Shown here in pieces: positions 1 to 5,149 of a DNA stretch of 5,611 nt (its first letter is position 1; each line of letters opens with the position of its first letter). Made by a program: the position numbers and the translations under genes. Under the pieces are notes generated by a model, which was given only the letters and a program-made list of their open reading frames with translations, was not told where the DNA came from and searched no databases. Source of the stretch: an uncultured Solirubrobacteraceae bacterium (GTDB taxonomy: Bacteria > Actinomycetota > Thermoleophilia > Solirubrobacterales > Solirubrobacteraceae); the NCBI GenBank assembly GCA_955652345.1, contig CATPBV010000040.1:1-5611 (forward strand), given 5' to 3'.

Positions 1-255
1 CCCCAGAGCAGTCCTCCCGATATCGGTCCGGCGTTCGCGCAGGTGGCGGCAAACGCGAGCGCGGCGGACCGGGCGCGGCTTGCGGTGCTCGAGCGCCGCG
101 TCAAGTCGATCATTCAAGACACCGTGACCAACACGTTCACGCGCGCGCTCGGGTACGCCGCGATCCTCGCGCTGGCGGTCCTGCCGCTGCTGGCGTTCAG
201 TAGTTGGTACGCGAGGCGCCAGCGATCGCCCGGCGCCTCGGTCAGCGGCCGTTGA
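1..255 (+). CDS. C-terminal tail of a membrane protein, possibly an MFS transporter (5' partial)
   Basis: The reading frame is open from the first base to a TGA at 253-255, giving the last 84 residues of a protein whose start lies outside the window. The tail has a hydrophilic, Ala/Arg-rich stretch (about residues 15-48), one clear hydrophobic helix (about residues 50-68, ALGYAAILALAVLPLLAF), and a short basic end rich in Arg and Ser. A final transmembrane helix followed by a short positive cytoplasmic tail is common in major facilitator (DHA-type) exporters. The segment TVTNTFTRALGYA before the helix resembles the pre-helix region of such proteins, but this is recall rather than a search. 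Any polytopic or single-anchor membrane protein could end this way. The last 14 bp overlap the 3' end of the convergent small gene on the minus strand. The existence of the gene is well supported; the family is only a suggestion. Confidence 0.6.
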   Translation, partial: PQSSPPDIGPAFAQVAANASAADRARLAVLERRVKSIIQDTVTNTFTRALGYAAILALAVLPLLAFSSWYARRQRSPGASVSGR

Positions 256-460
256 CCGTCACGCGGAACAGGAAGAAGCAGATCGCCGCGACGATCAGAG
301 CGATGACCGGCAGACCCGCGCCGATGATCCCCACGAACGAGAGCACGAGACCCACCACTCCGGCGGTTCCGGCTACGCTGCCGGCGACCGCCAGCTTGTA
401 GGCACGGTCCGCCCGCACCCGGCGGGGCGTGTAGCTGCCGCGCTTCTGAATGTCCGCCAT
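242..460 (-). CDS. small two-helix membrane protein of unknown function
   Basis: This 72-residue protein begins MADIQKRGSYTPRR and ends FRVTVNGR. A basic, soluble N-terminus (about residues 6-22) is followed by two hydrophobic segments, about residues 23-43 and 46-66, joined by a short Gly-containing turn. It is therefore probably a helical hairpin in the inner membrane with a positively charged, cytoplasmic N-terminus. I chose the ATG at 460 because the frame extended upstream reads through the intergenic region and into hemB on the other strand, and the extension is low-complexity Arg/Gly. There is no good Shine-Dalgarno close to this ATG, but a TACGCT box (plus-strand 467-472) sits 6 bp upstream, which would fit a leaderless mRNA. 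The gene is divergent from hemB and overlaps the preceding plus-strand gene tail-to-tail by 14 bp. I do not recognise a named family. Confidence 0.7.
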   Translation of the reverse strand: MADIQKRGSYTPRRVRADRAYKLAVAGSVAGTAGVVGLVLSFVGIIGAGLPVIALIVAAICFFLFRVTVNGR

Positions 461-480
461 GAGCGCAGCGTAGCGCAGCG
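461..480. repeat. tandem 10-bp direct repeat in the divergent intergenic region
   Basis: Two adjacent decamers, GAGCGCAGCG (461-470) and TAGCGCAGCG (471-480), are identical except for their first base. They lie immediately upstream of the ATG of the minus-strand small membrane gene and cover its likely core promoter. They could be a regulator site shared by the divergent promoters, or simply a slippage product of GC-rich sequence. Confidence 0.45.
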
Positions 481-508
481 CGTCTCCGGCACGGCCGCCC
501 GCCCGGGG

Positions 509-514
509 TATTCT
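509..514 (+). promoter_or_regulatory. putative -10 box of the hem operon
   Basis: TATTCT matches TATAAT at four of six positions and is AT-rich within a very GC-rich stretch. It ends 10 bp before the hemB ATG at 525, so the transcript would start only a few bases before the ATG and be nearly leaderless. This fits the lack of any Shine-Dalgarno before hemB. I see no convincing -35 hexamer 16-18 bp upstream. A CACGTG palindrome at 515-520 lies between the box and the start codon. Confidence 0.35.
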
Positions 515-524
515 CACGTGCACG

Positions 525-1499
525 ATGCCGTTTCCGCAGATCCGCCCGCGGCGGCTGCGCGCCACACACGCCTTGCGCGGTCTGGTCCGCGAGACGTCGT
601 TGACGCCGGCCGACCTGGTCTACCCGATGTTCGTCGCCCACGGACTGGACCGCCGCGAGCCGGTCGAAGCGATGCCGGGGGTCGATCGCCTGTCGATCGC
701 CCACGCCGTCGACGAGGCCCGCGAGGCCGCAGACCTGGGGATCCCCGCGGTGCTCCTGTTCGGGATCCCCGCTTCGAAGGACGACGAGGGCTCCGGCGCC
801 TGGGACGACGAGGGAATCGTGCAGCTCGCGACGCGAGCGATCAAGGAAGCCAGCCCCGAGACCGTCGTGATCACCGATCTGTGCCTGTGCGAGTACACGA
901 GCCATGGCCACTGCGGGGTGGTTCGTCCCGATGGTGTGGTCGACAACGATGCGACGCTCGAGCTGCTCGCCCAGACGGCGGTCTCGCAGGCTCGGGCGGG
1001 GGCGGACGTGATCGCCCCCAGCGACATGATGGACGGGCGTGTCGGCGCGGTGCGGAGCGCGCTCGACGAGGAGGGATTGGGCGAGACGCCGATCCTGGGG
1101 TATTCGGCGAAGTTCGCATCGGCCTTCTACGGACCGTTCCGCGAGGCCGCCGACTCGACACCGGCGTTCGGAGACCGTCGCAGCTACCAGATGGATCCCG
1201 CCAACGGCGCCGAGGCCGTGCGCGAAGCACGGCTCGACATCGACGAGGGGGCGGACATCGTGATGGTCAAGCCGGCCCTGCCGTACCTCGACCTGATCCG
1301 TCGGATCAAGGACGAGACGTCGATGCCCCTTGCGGCGTACAACGTCAGCGGCGAATACGCGATGCTGAAGGCCGCCGTCGCGAACGGCTGGCTCGACGAG
1401 CGCGCCGCGGTGCTCGAGGCGCTCACCTGCATCAGGCGCGCGGGCGCCGACATCGTGATCAGCTACCACGCCAAGGACGCCGCACGATGGCTTCGGTGA
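525..1499 (+). CDS. hemB: porphobilinogen synthase (5-aminolevulinate dehydratase)
   Basis: The 324-residue product condenses two 5-aminolevulinate molecules into porphobilinogen in the cytoplasm, an early common step to heme, siroheme and cobalamin. Length and motifs are normal for the family. The N-terminal arm RPRRLRATHALRGLVRET (residues 7-24) is typical. The cysteine-rich metal site DLCLCEYTSHGHCG gives Cys120, Cys122 and Cys130, which marks a zinc-dependent enzyme rather than the magnesium-only type with aspartates here. The two substrate-binding lysines are Lys196 in GYSAKFASAFYGPF and Lys249 in the signature DIVMVKPALPYLD. YQMDPANG (221-228) is also conserved. The ATG at 525 gives the expected N-terminus, although no Shine-Dalgarno precedes it; a -10-like TATTCT just upstream suggests a leaderless message. 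It is the first gene of the operon, and its 3' end overlaps the next gene by 13 bp. Assignment is secure. Confidence 0.96.
   Translation: MPFPQIRPRRLRATHALRGLVRETSLTPADLVYPMFVAHGLDRREPVEAMPGVDRLSIAHAVDEAREAADLGIPAVLLFGIPASKDDEGSGAWDDEGIVQLATRAIKEASPETVVITDLCLCEYTSHGHCGVVRPDGVVDNDATLELLAQTAVSQARAGADVIAPSDMMDGRVGAVRSALDEEGLGETPILGYSAKFASAFYGPFREAADSTPAFGDRRSYQMDPANGAEAVREARLDIDEGADIVMVKPALPYLDLIRRIKDETSMPLAAYNVSGEYAMLKAAVANGWLDERAAVLEALTCIRRAGADIVISYHAKDAARWLR
1473..1477 (+). promoter_or_regulatory. Shine-Dalgarno that decides the start of the siroheme-decarboxylase-like gene
   Basis: AAGGA inside the end of hemB lies 9 nt before the ATG at 1487. An in-frame GTG at 1496 would give a tidy 4-nt GTGA overlap with the hemB stop, but it would sit 18 nt from this site, so the ATG is preferred. 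Confidence 0.5.
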
Positions 1500-2575
1500 G
1501 CTCCCGCCACGGACCCAAGCTCCGCTCCCGCAAGCACGGCGCCGCGATTCCGCTCGATGACCTCGACAGGCGGCTGCTCAACCTGATGCAGGGGAGCTTT
1601 CCGATCGCCCGGCGCCCCTACCAGCATGTGGCAGCGCAAGCCGGGATCAGTGAGGGCGAGGCGATGGCGCGGGTCAAGCGCCTCCTGGACGAGCGGATCA
1701 TCCGCCAGGTCACCCCGATCTTCGACACCCGCGCGCTCGGTTACTCGTCGATGCTGGTCGCGGCGAAGGTCGATCCCGAGAACCCGTGGAGGGCTGCCAA
1801 CGTGATCAACGAGCACCCGGGGGTCTCGCACAACTACCTGCGAAACCACGAGTTCAACATCTGGTTCACGATCGCCACGGAGCCGGACTCCCGGCTCGGG
1901 CTCCAGGGAACGCTCGAGCTGCTCGGGCGGCTCGCGGGGGCCGAGTCGATCCGGCAGCTGCCGACGCTGAAGCTGTTCAAGATCAGGATGGACCTGGAGA
2001 TGGAGGGCACCACCGCCGATCTTGCGCAGGCAGTGGAGGCGACGGAGCCCGCCGAGACCGAGCGCCAGCCCTACGACGAGCTCGACGTGGCCGTGATCCT
2101 GGCACTGCAGGGCAGCATGCCGGTCGTTGCCGAGCCGTACGCCCCGGCGGCCGCGACGTTGCAGATGTCCCAGGAGGCGCTCCTCCAGCATCTCGAGGCG
2201 ATGCGGCAGCGACGGCTGCTGCGGCGGGTCGCCGCGATCCTGTACCACCGCCGTGCCGGGTTCAGCGCCAACGGCATGGGGGTCTGGAAGGTGCCCGACG
2301 AGCGGGTCATGGAGCTCGGTCCGAAGATGGCCGCATTCCGGGGGATCTCGCACTGCTACCAGCGCCCCACCTACCAGGACTGGCCTTATTCGATCTTCAC
2401 GATGGCCCACGGCCGCTCCCCCGAGGAATGTGACGCCATCCTCGACTCGATCGCGGAGGCGACCGGGATCGACGAGCGAGCGACGCTCTACTCGTCGACC
2501 GAGTTCAAGAAGATCCGGCTGCTCTACTTCACCGAGGACCACCGGGCCTGGGAACGCCAGTACGCCGGCGCGTGA
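1487..2575 (+). CDS. fused siroheme decarboxylase (AhbA-AhbB / NirDL-like), Lrp/AsnC-fold tandem protein
   Basis: The 362-residue protein consists of two homologous modules, each with a winged-helix Lrp/AsnC-type N-terminal part followed by an alpha/beta ligand domain. Module 1 has its helix-turn-helix-like part at about residues 22-80 and its core at 82-170, including GVSHNYLRNHEFNIWFTI (112-129) and LPTLKLFKIRMDLEM (158-172). Module 2 has residues 196-254 and 257-350, including GISHCYQRPTYQDWPYSIFT (286-305) and the ending STEFKKIRLLYF. From memory, these H-N-Y-x-R-x-H-x-x-N-x-W-F-T and S-H-C-Y-x-R-P...W-P-Y blocks characterise siroheme decarboxylase subunits (AhbA/AhbB; NirD/L/G/H in heme d1 synthesis), not DNA-binding Lrp regulators. 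Such enzymes remove two acetate carboxyls from siroheme to give 12,18-didecarboxysiroheme. Its place between hemB and hemL supports a tetrapyrrole role. His115 and His289 are candidate heme or catalytic ligands. Automatic pipelines may call it a transcriptional regulator, and a heme-sensing regulator remains the main alternative. The start is the ATG at 1487; the stop overlaps hemL by 4 nt. Confidence 0.82.
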   Translation: MASVSSRHGPKLRSRKHGAAIPLDDLDRRLLNLMQGSFPIARRPYQHVAAQAGISEGEAMARVKRLLDERIIRQVTPIFDTRALGYSSMLVAAKVDPENPWRAANVINEHPGVSHNYLRNHEFNIWFTIATEPDSRLGLQGTLELLGRLAGAESIRQLPTLKLFKIRMDLEMEGTTADLAQAVEATEPAETERQPYDELDVAVILALQGSMPVVAEPYAPAAATLQMSQEALLQHLEAMRQRRLLRRVAAILYHRRAGFSANGMGVWKVPDERVMELGPKMAAFRGISHCYQRPTYQDWPYSIFTMAHGRSPEECDAILDSIAEATGIDERATLYSSTEFKKIRLLYFTEDHRAWERQYAGA

Positions 2576-3846
2576 GCCGGTCATCCGACCTCTATCACAG
2601 GGCGCTCGAGCTGCTCCCCGGGGGCGTCAACTCGCCTGTCCGGGCGATGCGCTCGATCGGCCGCGATCCGATCTTCGTCGCCTCCGGGAGCGGGTCGCGA
2701 ATCCGCGACGTGGACGGGAACGAATACGTCGACTGGGTGAGCTCGTGGGGGCCCTTGATCCTCGGGCATGCGCATCCGGCGGTGATCGACGCTGTGACCG
2801 AGGCCGCCCGGCGAGGCACCAGCTTCGGCGCGCCCACCGAGGGCGAGGTCGAGCTTGCGGCGGACATCGTTCGCCGGATCCCGTCGGTGGAGATGGTGAG
2901 GATGGTCTCCTCGGGCACCGAGGCGACGATGAGCGCGATCAGGCTCGCGCGTGCGGCCACCGGCCGCGAGCTGCTGCTGAAGTTCGCCGGCGCATACCAT
3001 GGGCACGTCGACGGCCTGCTTGCGCAGGCGGGCTCCGGTCTCGCGACGCAAGGCATTCCGGCGAGTCCGGGAGTCACCGCCGCCGCCGCGGCCAGCACCG
3101 TGATCGTCCCGTGGGGCGACTTCGAGGCGATCGTGCACGCGACCGAACGCCACCAGCTGGCCGCGATCCTGGTCGAGCCGGTGCCGGCCAACATGGGCGT
3201 GGTGCCGGCGCCGCCGGGGTTCCTTTCGCTGCTCCAGGAGTGTGCGTCGCAGACGGGCGCCCTGCTGATCTTCGACGAGGTGATCACCGGGTTTCGCGTC
3301 AGCCCCGGAGGAGCTCAGGAGCGCTATGGGGTTCAGCCGGATCTGACGATCCTCGGCAAGATCGTCGGCGGCGGTCTTCCCGCGGCGGCGTACGGTGGCT
3401 CGAGAGAGCTGATGGAGCGGGTCGCTCCGGCGGGCGACGTGTACCAAGCGGGGACGCTGTCGGGGAATCCGCTTGCGGTGGCTGCGGCGCTCGCGACGCT
3501 CGCCCAGCTCGAGCCGGCGGCGTACGAGCAGCTCACTCAGACCACCCGGCTCTTGGTCTCGGGGCTCCTCGACGCGGCGGCGAGCGCGGCGGTGGCGATC
3601 ACGGTCCAGAGCGTCCCTGGACTGCTGACGCCGTTCTTCAGCGAGAATCCGGTCCGGGACTACGAGGGCGCCGCGGCGTGCGACCTCGATCGCTACGGCG
3701 CGTGGTGCCGCGCCCTCCTCGCTCGTGGGGTGTATCCGCCGGCGTCGCAGTTCGAGGCCTGGTTTCCGTCCCTTGCGCACACGCAAGATGACGTGGAGCA
3801 CACCGTGAACGCCGCCCGCGAGGCATTCGAGGAGCTCGGCCGGTGA
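2572..3846 (+). CDS. hemL: glutamate-1-semialdehyde 2,1-aminomutase
   Basis: This cytoplasmic PLP enzyme of 424 residues isomerises glutamate-1-semialdehyde to 5-aminolevulinate, the last step of the C5 pathway, and so supplies the substrate of the HemB encoded two genes upstream. The N-terminal signature LLPGGVNSPVRAM (residues 14-26) is diagnostic of the family. Also visible are SSGTEATMSAIRLAR (113-127, PLP phosphate binding), FAGAYHGHVD (138-147), the DEVITGFR block with the PLP-ring aspartate Asp235, and ILGKIVGGGLP with the Schiff-base Lys263. YQAGTLSGNP (291-300) follows. Length is normal (about 425-430). Translation starts at a GTG that forms a GTGA overlap with the stop of the preceding gene. 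There is no strong Shine-Dalgarno, so translational coupling is likely. hemA, which would make the substrate, is not in the window. Assignment is secure. Confidence 0.96.
   Translation: MSRSSDLYHRALELLPGGVNSPVRAMRSIGRDPIFVASGSGSRIRDVDGNEYVDWVSSWGPLILGHAHPAVIDAVTEAARRGTSFGAPTEGEVELAADIVRRIPSVEMVRMVSSGTEATMSAIRLARAATGRELLLKFAGAYHGHVDGLLAQAGSGLATQGIPASPGVTAAAAASTVIVPWGDFEAIVHATERHQLAAILVEPVPANMGVVPAPPGFLSLLQECASQTGALLIFDEVITGFRVSPGGAQERYGVQPDLTILGKIVGGGLPAAAYGGSRELMERVAPAGDVYQAGTLSGNPLAVAAALATLAQLEPAAYEQLTQTTRLLVSGLLDAAASAAVAITVQSVPGLLTPFFSENPVRDYEGAAACDLDRYGAWCRALLARGVYPPASQFEAWFPSLAHTQDDVEHTVNAAREAFEELGR
3829..3834 (+). promoter_or_regulatory. Shine-Dalgarno for the last gene of the hem operon
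   Basis: GAGGAG inside the end of hemL lies 8 nt before the GTG at 3843. It supports this GTG, which overlaps the hemL stop, as the true start. Confidence 0.6.
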
Positions 3847-4403
3847 GAACCGCGCGAGATGGTCTTGCCGCTCTTCGTCAGTCGCTGATCGCGCAGGACG
3901 GAACGCTCGCGGCCGCGCTGCGCGAGCAACCCGTGGGCGAGCTCGACGAGCCCGGGCCGCCGCAGGTCGCCGTCTCCGGACCGCGCTGTGCGTCTAACGC
4001 CGGCGAGTACGAGCTGCTGCTCGAGATGATCCTCGAGGGTTCCCGCCTCCACTACGGGCGACCACGGCTCGTCGACTGCCCCGACCGCGACCTGGCGCTG
4101 CTGCTTGGCGATCAGCTGTACGCGATGGGGCTCTTGCGGCTGGCGCGGCTGGGCGACCTGGAGGCGGTCGCGGAGCTCGCCGATGTGATCTCGCTCGTCG
4201 CCCAGGCGCACGCGAGCTCTGACCCGGAGCTTGGGGAGGCGGTCTGGCAAGCGGGCGCCGTATCCATCGGATGGGGGCCGAGCGATGCCCACCGCGCGGC
4301 CAAGGCGCTGGCGCGATCGCAGGGCTCGGCGGCGCTGCAGGCGATGCGCGAGGCGGCCCTGGCGCGCTCCGCTGAGGGGTTCGCGCCGCGGCCGGGATCG
4401 TGA
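3843..4403 (+). CDS. polyprenyl diphosphate synthase-like protein lacking aspartate-rich motifs
   Basis: The 186-residue product has no signal peptide or membrane segment and looks all-helical. Residues 58-122 can be aligned by eye, without gaps near GRP, to the central part of trans-polyprenyl diphosphate synthases. LLLEMILEGSRLHYGRP (58-74) falls on the canonical L-I-H-D-D-x-x-D...R-R-G-R-P block. ALLLGDQLYAMGLLRLARLGD (85-105) falls on A-V-L-L-G-D-x-L-x-A-x-A. The first aspartate-rich motif DDxxD would be replaced by E61-M-x-x-E65. The second is absent: the matching C-terminal region (about 145-172) has no Asp pair. Full-length synthases are about 300-350 residues, so this is short. If the match is right, it is a non-catalytic relic or partner subunit. 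It starts at a GTG with a 4-nt overlap with hemL and a good Shine-Dalgarno, so it is translated with the heme genes. The gene is secure; the family call is tentative, and 'hypothetical protein' is the safe label. Confidence 0.6.
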   Translation: MRTARDGLAALRQSLIAQDGTLAAALREQPVGELDEPGPPQVAVSGPRCASNAGEYELLLEMILEGSRLHYGRPRLVDCPDRDLALLLGDQLYAMGLLRLARLGDLEAVAELADVISLVAQAHASSDPELGEAVWQAGAVSIGWGPSDAHRAAKALARSQGSAALQAMREAALARSAEGFAPRPGS

Positions 4404-4417
4404 CGCTCGTCTCTATG

Positions 4418-4446
4418 TTGACGATAGGCTCCGCGCGGCGTTCAAT
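4418..4446 (+). promoter_or_regulatory. putative sigma-70-type promoter of qcrAB
   Basis: A TTGACG -35 box (4418-4423, five of six consensus bases) and a TTCAAT -10 box (4441-4446, four of six) are separated by exactly 17 bp. The predicted start near 4453 leaves a short leader of about 20 nt containing the AGGAGG ribosome site. This gives the bc genes their own promoter in addition to any read-through from the hem operon. Confidence 0.5.
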
Positions 4447-4456
4447 TGAGGCGCCG
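4436..4456. promoter_or_regulatory. imperfect dyad over the qcrA -10 box, possible operator
   Basis: CGGCG (4436-4440) pairs with CGCCG (4452-4456), and the interior contains the perfect palindrome TCAATTGA (4442-4449), with one unpaired G at 4451. The dyad overlaps the putative -10 and ends at about the expected transcription start, a classic position for a repressor site. No T-run follows, so it does not look like an intrinsic terminator of the hem operon. Confidence 0.3.
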
Positions 4457-4460
4457 TCGT

Positions 4461-4466
4461 AGGAGG
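4461..4466 (+). promoter_or_regulatory. strong Shine-Dalgarno deciding the TTG start of qcrA
   Basis: AGGAGG is a near-perfect anti-16S match, 6 nt before TTG 4473. It rules out the in-frame upstream TTG at 4446, which would place an unlikely run of six arginines in the protein and make this site coding. Confidence 0.8.
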
Positions 4467-4472
4467 CACGCG

Positions 4473-5144
4473 TTGCCGGACCGCCACAAGCAGAAGAAGT
4501 CGAAGTACACCCTCGACCGCGAGATGCCGGGGGCGTTCGAGGGCGAGACGATCACGCGGCGGCGCCTGATCTCCGGAGTCGTGCACGGGGCAGGCGGGGT
4601 CGCGGCGGCGGCGTTCACGCTCCCGGTGCTCGGGTTCGCGCTCGGGCCGATCTTCAGCCGGGTGCCGTTCTCGTGGCAGACGATCGGCGTGCCGAGCGAC
4701 TTCAACCAGCAGACATATGTGAACAAGGTGATCACGATCGTCCCGGGGATCGGCGAGGCGGGGTATTCGCTCGCCTACGTGCGCCAGCGCTCGAGCATCG
4801 ACACCGAGCCTGCGGACCAGTACAACCAATACATCGCCCTGTCGTCACGCTGCATGCACCTTGGGTGCCCGGTCCGCTACGTGGACGCGGCGCAGCGTTT
4901 CATGTGCCCGTGCCACGGTGGCGTCTACGACTTCCGGGGGATGGTCGCGGGCGGTCCGCCGGTGCGCCCGCTCGACCGCTTCTACACGCGCGTGTATCAG
5001 GGCGACGTGCAGATCGGGCCTCGCTACTCCGTCAACACCGAGCTTGAGCGGTTCTCCGCGCGCGACCCCGCGCAGCCGATCGACGGGATCGGCCAGTTCC
5101 TGTATCCGTCGCGCTTTGATACCTCCGTGCTCCCGGGGCACTAG
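4473..5144 (+). CDS. qcrA: Rieske iron-sulfur subunit of the cytochrome bc complex
   Basis: The 223-residue protein carries the [2Fe-2S] cluster that accepts an electron from quinol and passes it to a c-type cytochrome. A basic N-terminus is followed by a Tat-like motif TRRRLIS (residues 28-34) and a hydrophobic segment (about 35-60), which probably remains as the membrane anchor for an externally facing domain. Cluster box 1 is CMHLGC (127-132) and box 2 CPCHGG (145-150). Cys127, His129, Cys145 and His148 are the expected ligands, with Cys132-Cys147 as the stabilising disulfide. Gly150 stands where high-potential Rieske proteins have Ser, while Tyr152 is kept; the Ser loss is known to lower redox potential, which suits menaquinol. 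GGPPVRPLDRF (160-170) matches the conserved proline-loop region. One N-terminal anchor makes it simpler than the three-helix QcrA of mycobacteria. The start is TTG 4473, set by AGGAGG. qcrB follows after 5 nt. Confidence 0.93.
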   Translation: MPDRHKQKKSKYTLDREMPGAFEGETITRRRLISGVVHGAGGVAAAAFTLPVLGFALGPIFSRVPFSWQTIGVPSDFNQQTYVNKVITIVPGIGEAGYSLAYVRQRSSIDTEPADQYNQYIALSSRCMHLGCPVRYVDAAQRFMCPCHGGVYDFRGMVAGGPPVRPLDRFYTRVYQGDVQIGPRYSVNTELERFSARDPAQPIDGIGQFLYPSRFDTSVLPGH

Positions 5145-5149
5145 TCACG

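Noticed and set aside
114..1469. Long minus-strand open frame opposite hemB
   Set aside because: Its Arg/His/Gly-rich translation has no recognisable motif and lies opposite a secure hemB; such antisense frames are expected in high-GC DNA.
518..1486. Upstream extension of the siroheme-decarboxylase-like gene as a 685-residue protein
   Set aside because: The extension is an out-of-frame reading of hemB; the family-like sequence begins only after the ATG at 1487, which has its own Shine-Dalgarno.
1487..2575. Interpretation as an ordinary Lrp/AsnC transcriptional regulator
   Set aside because: The length is twice that of a single regulator, both halves carry decarboxylase-type blocks, and the gene is embedded in a heme operon. 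It is kept only as an alternative.
2127..3791. A 554-residue plus-strand frame overlapping hemL
   Set aside because: It is an out-of-frame Arg/Gly/Pro-rich reading across two recognisable genes; both genes are intact in their own frames.
1463..3801. Long minus-strand open frames opposite the decarboxylase-like gene and hemL
   Set aside because: They mirror well-supported plus-strand genes, have low-complexity Arg-rich products and show no plausible starts.
4431..4460. Intrinsic terminator after the hem operon
   Set aside because: A GC stem can be drawn, but no T-run follows it and it sits on the qcrA promoter.
4446..4472. Alternative upstream TTG start for qcrA
   Set aside because: It would add an Arg-rich leader that encodes the AGGAGG ribosome site and begins inside the putative -10 box.
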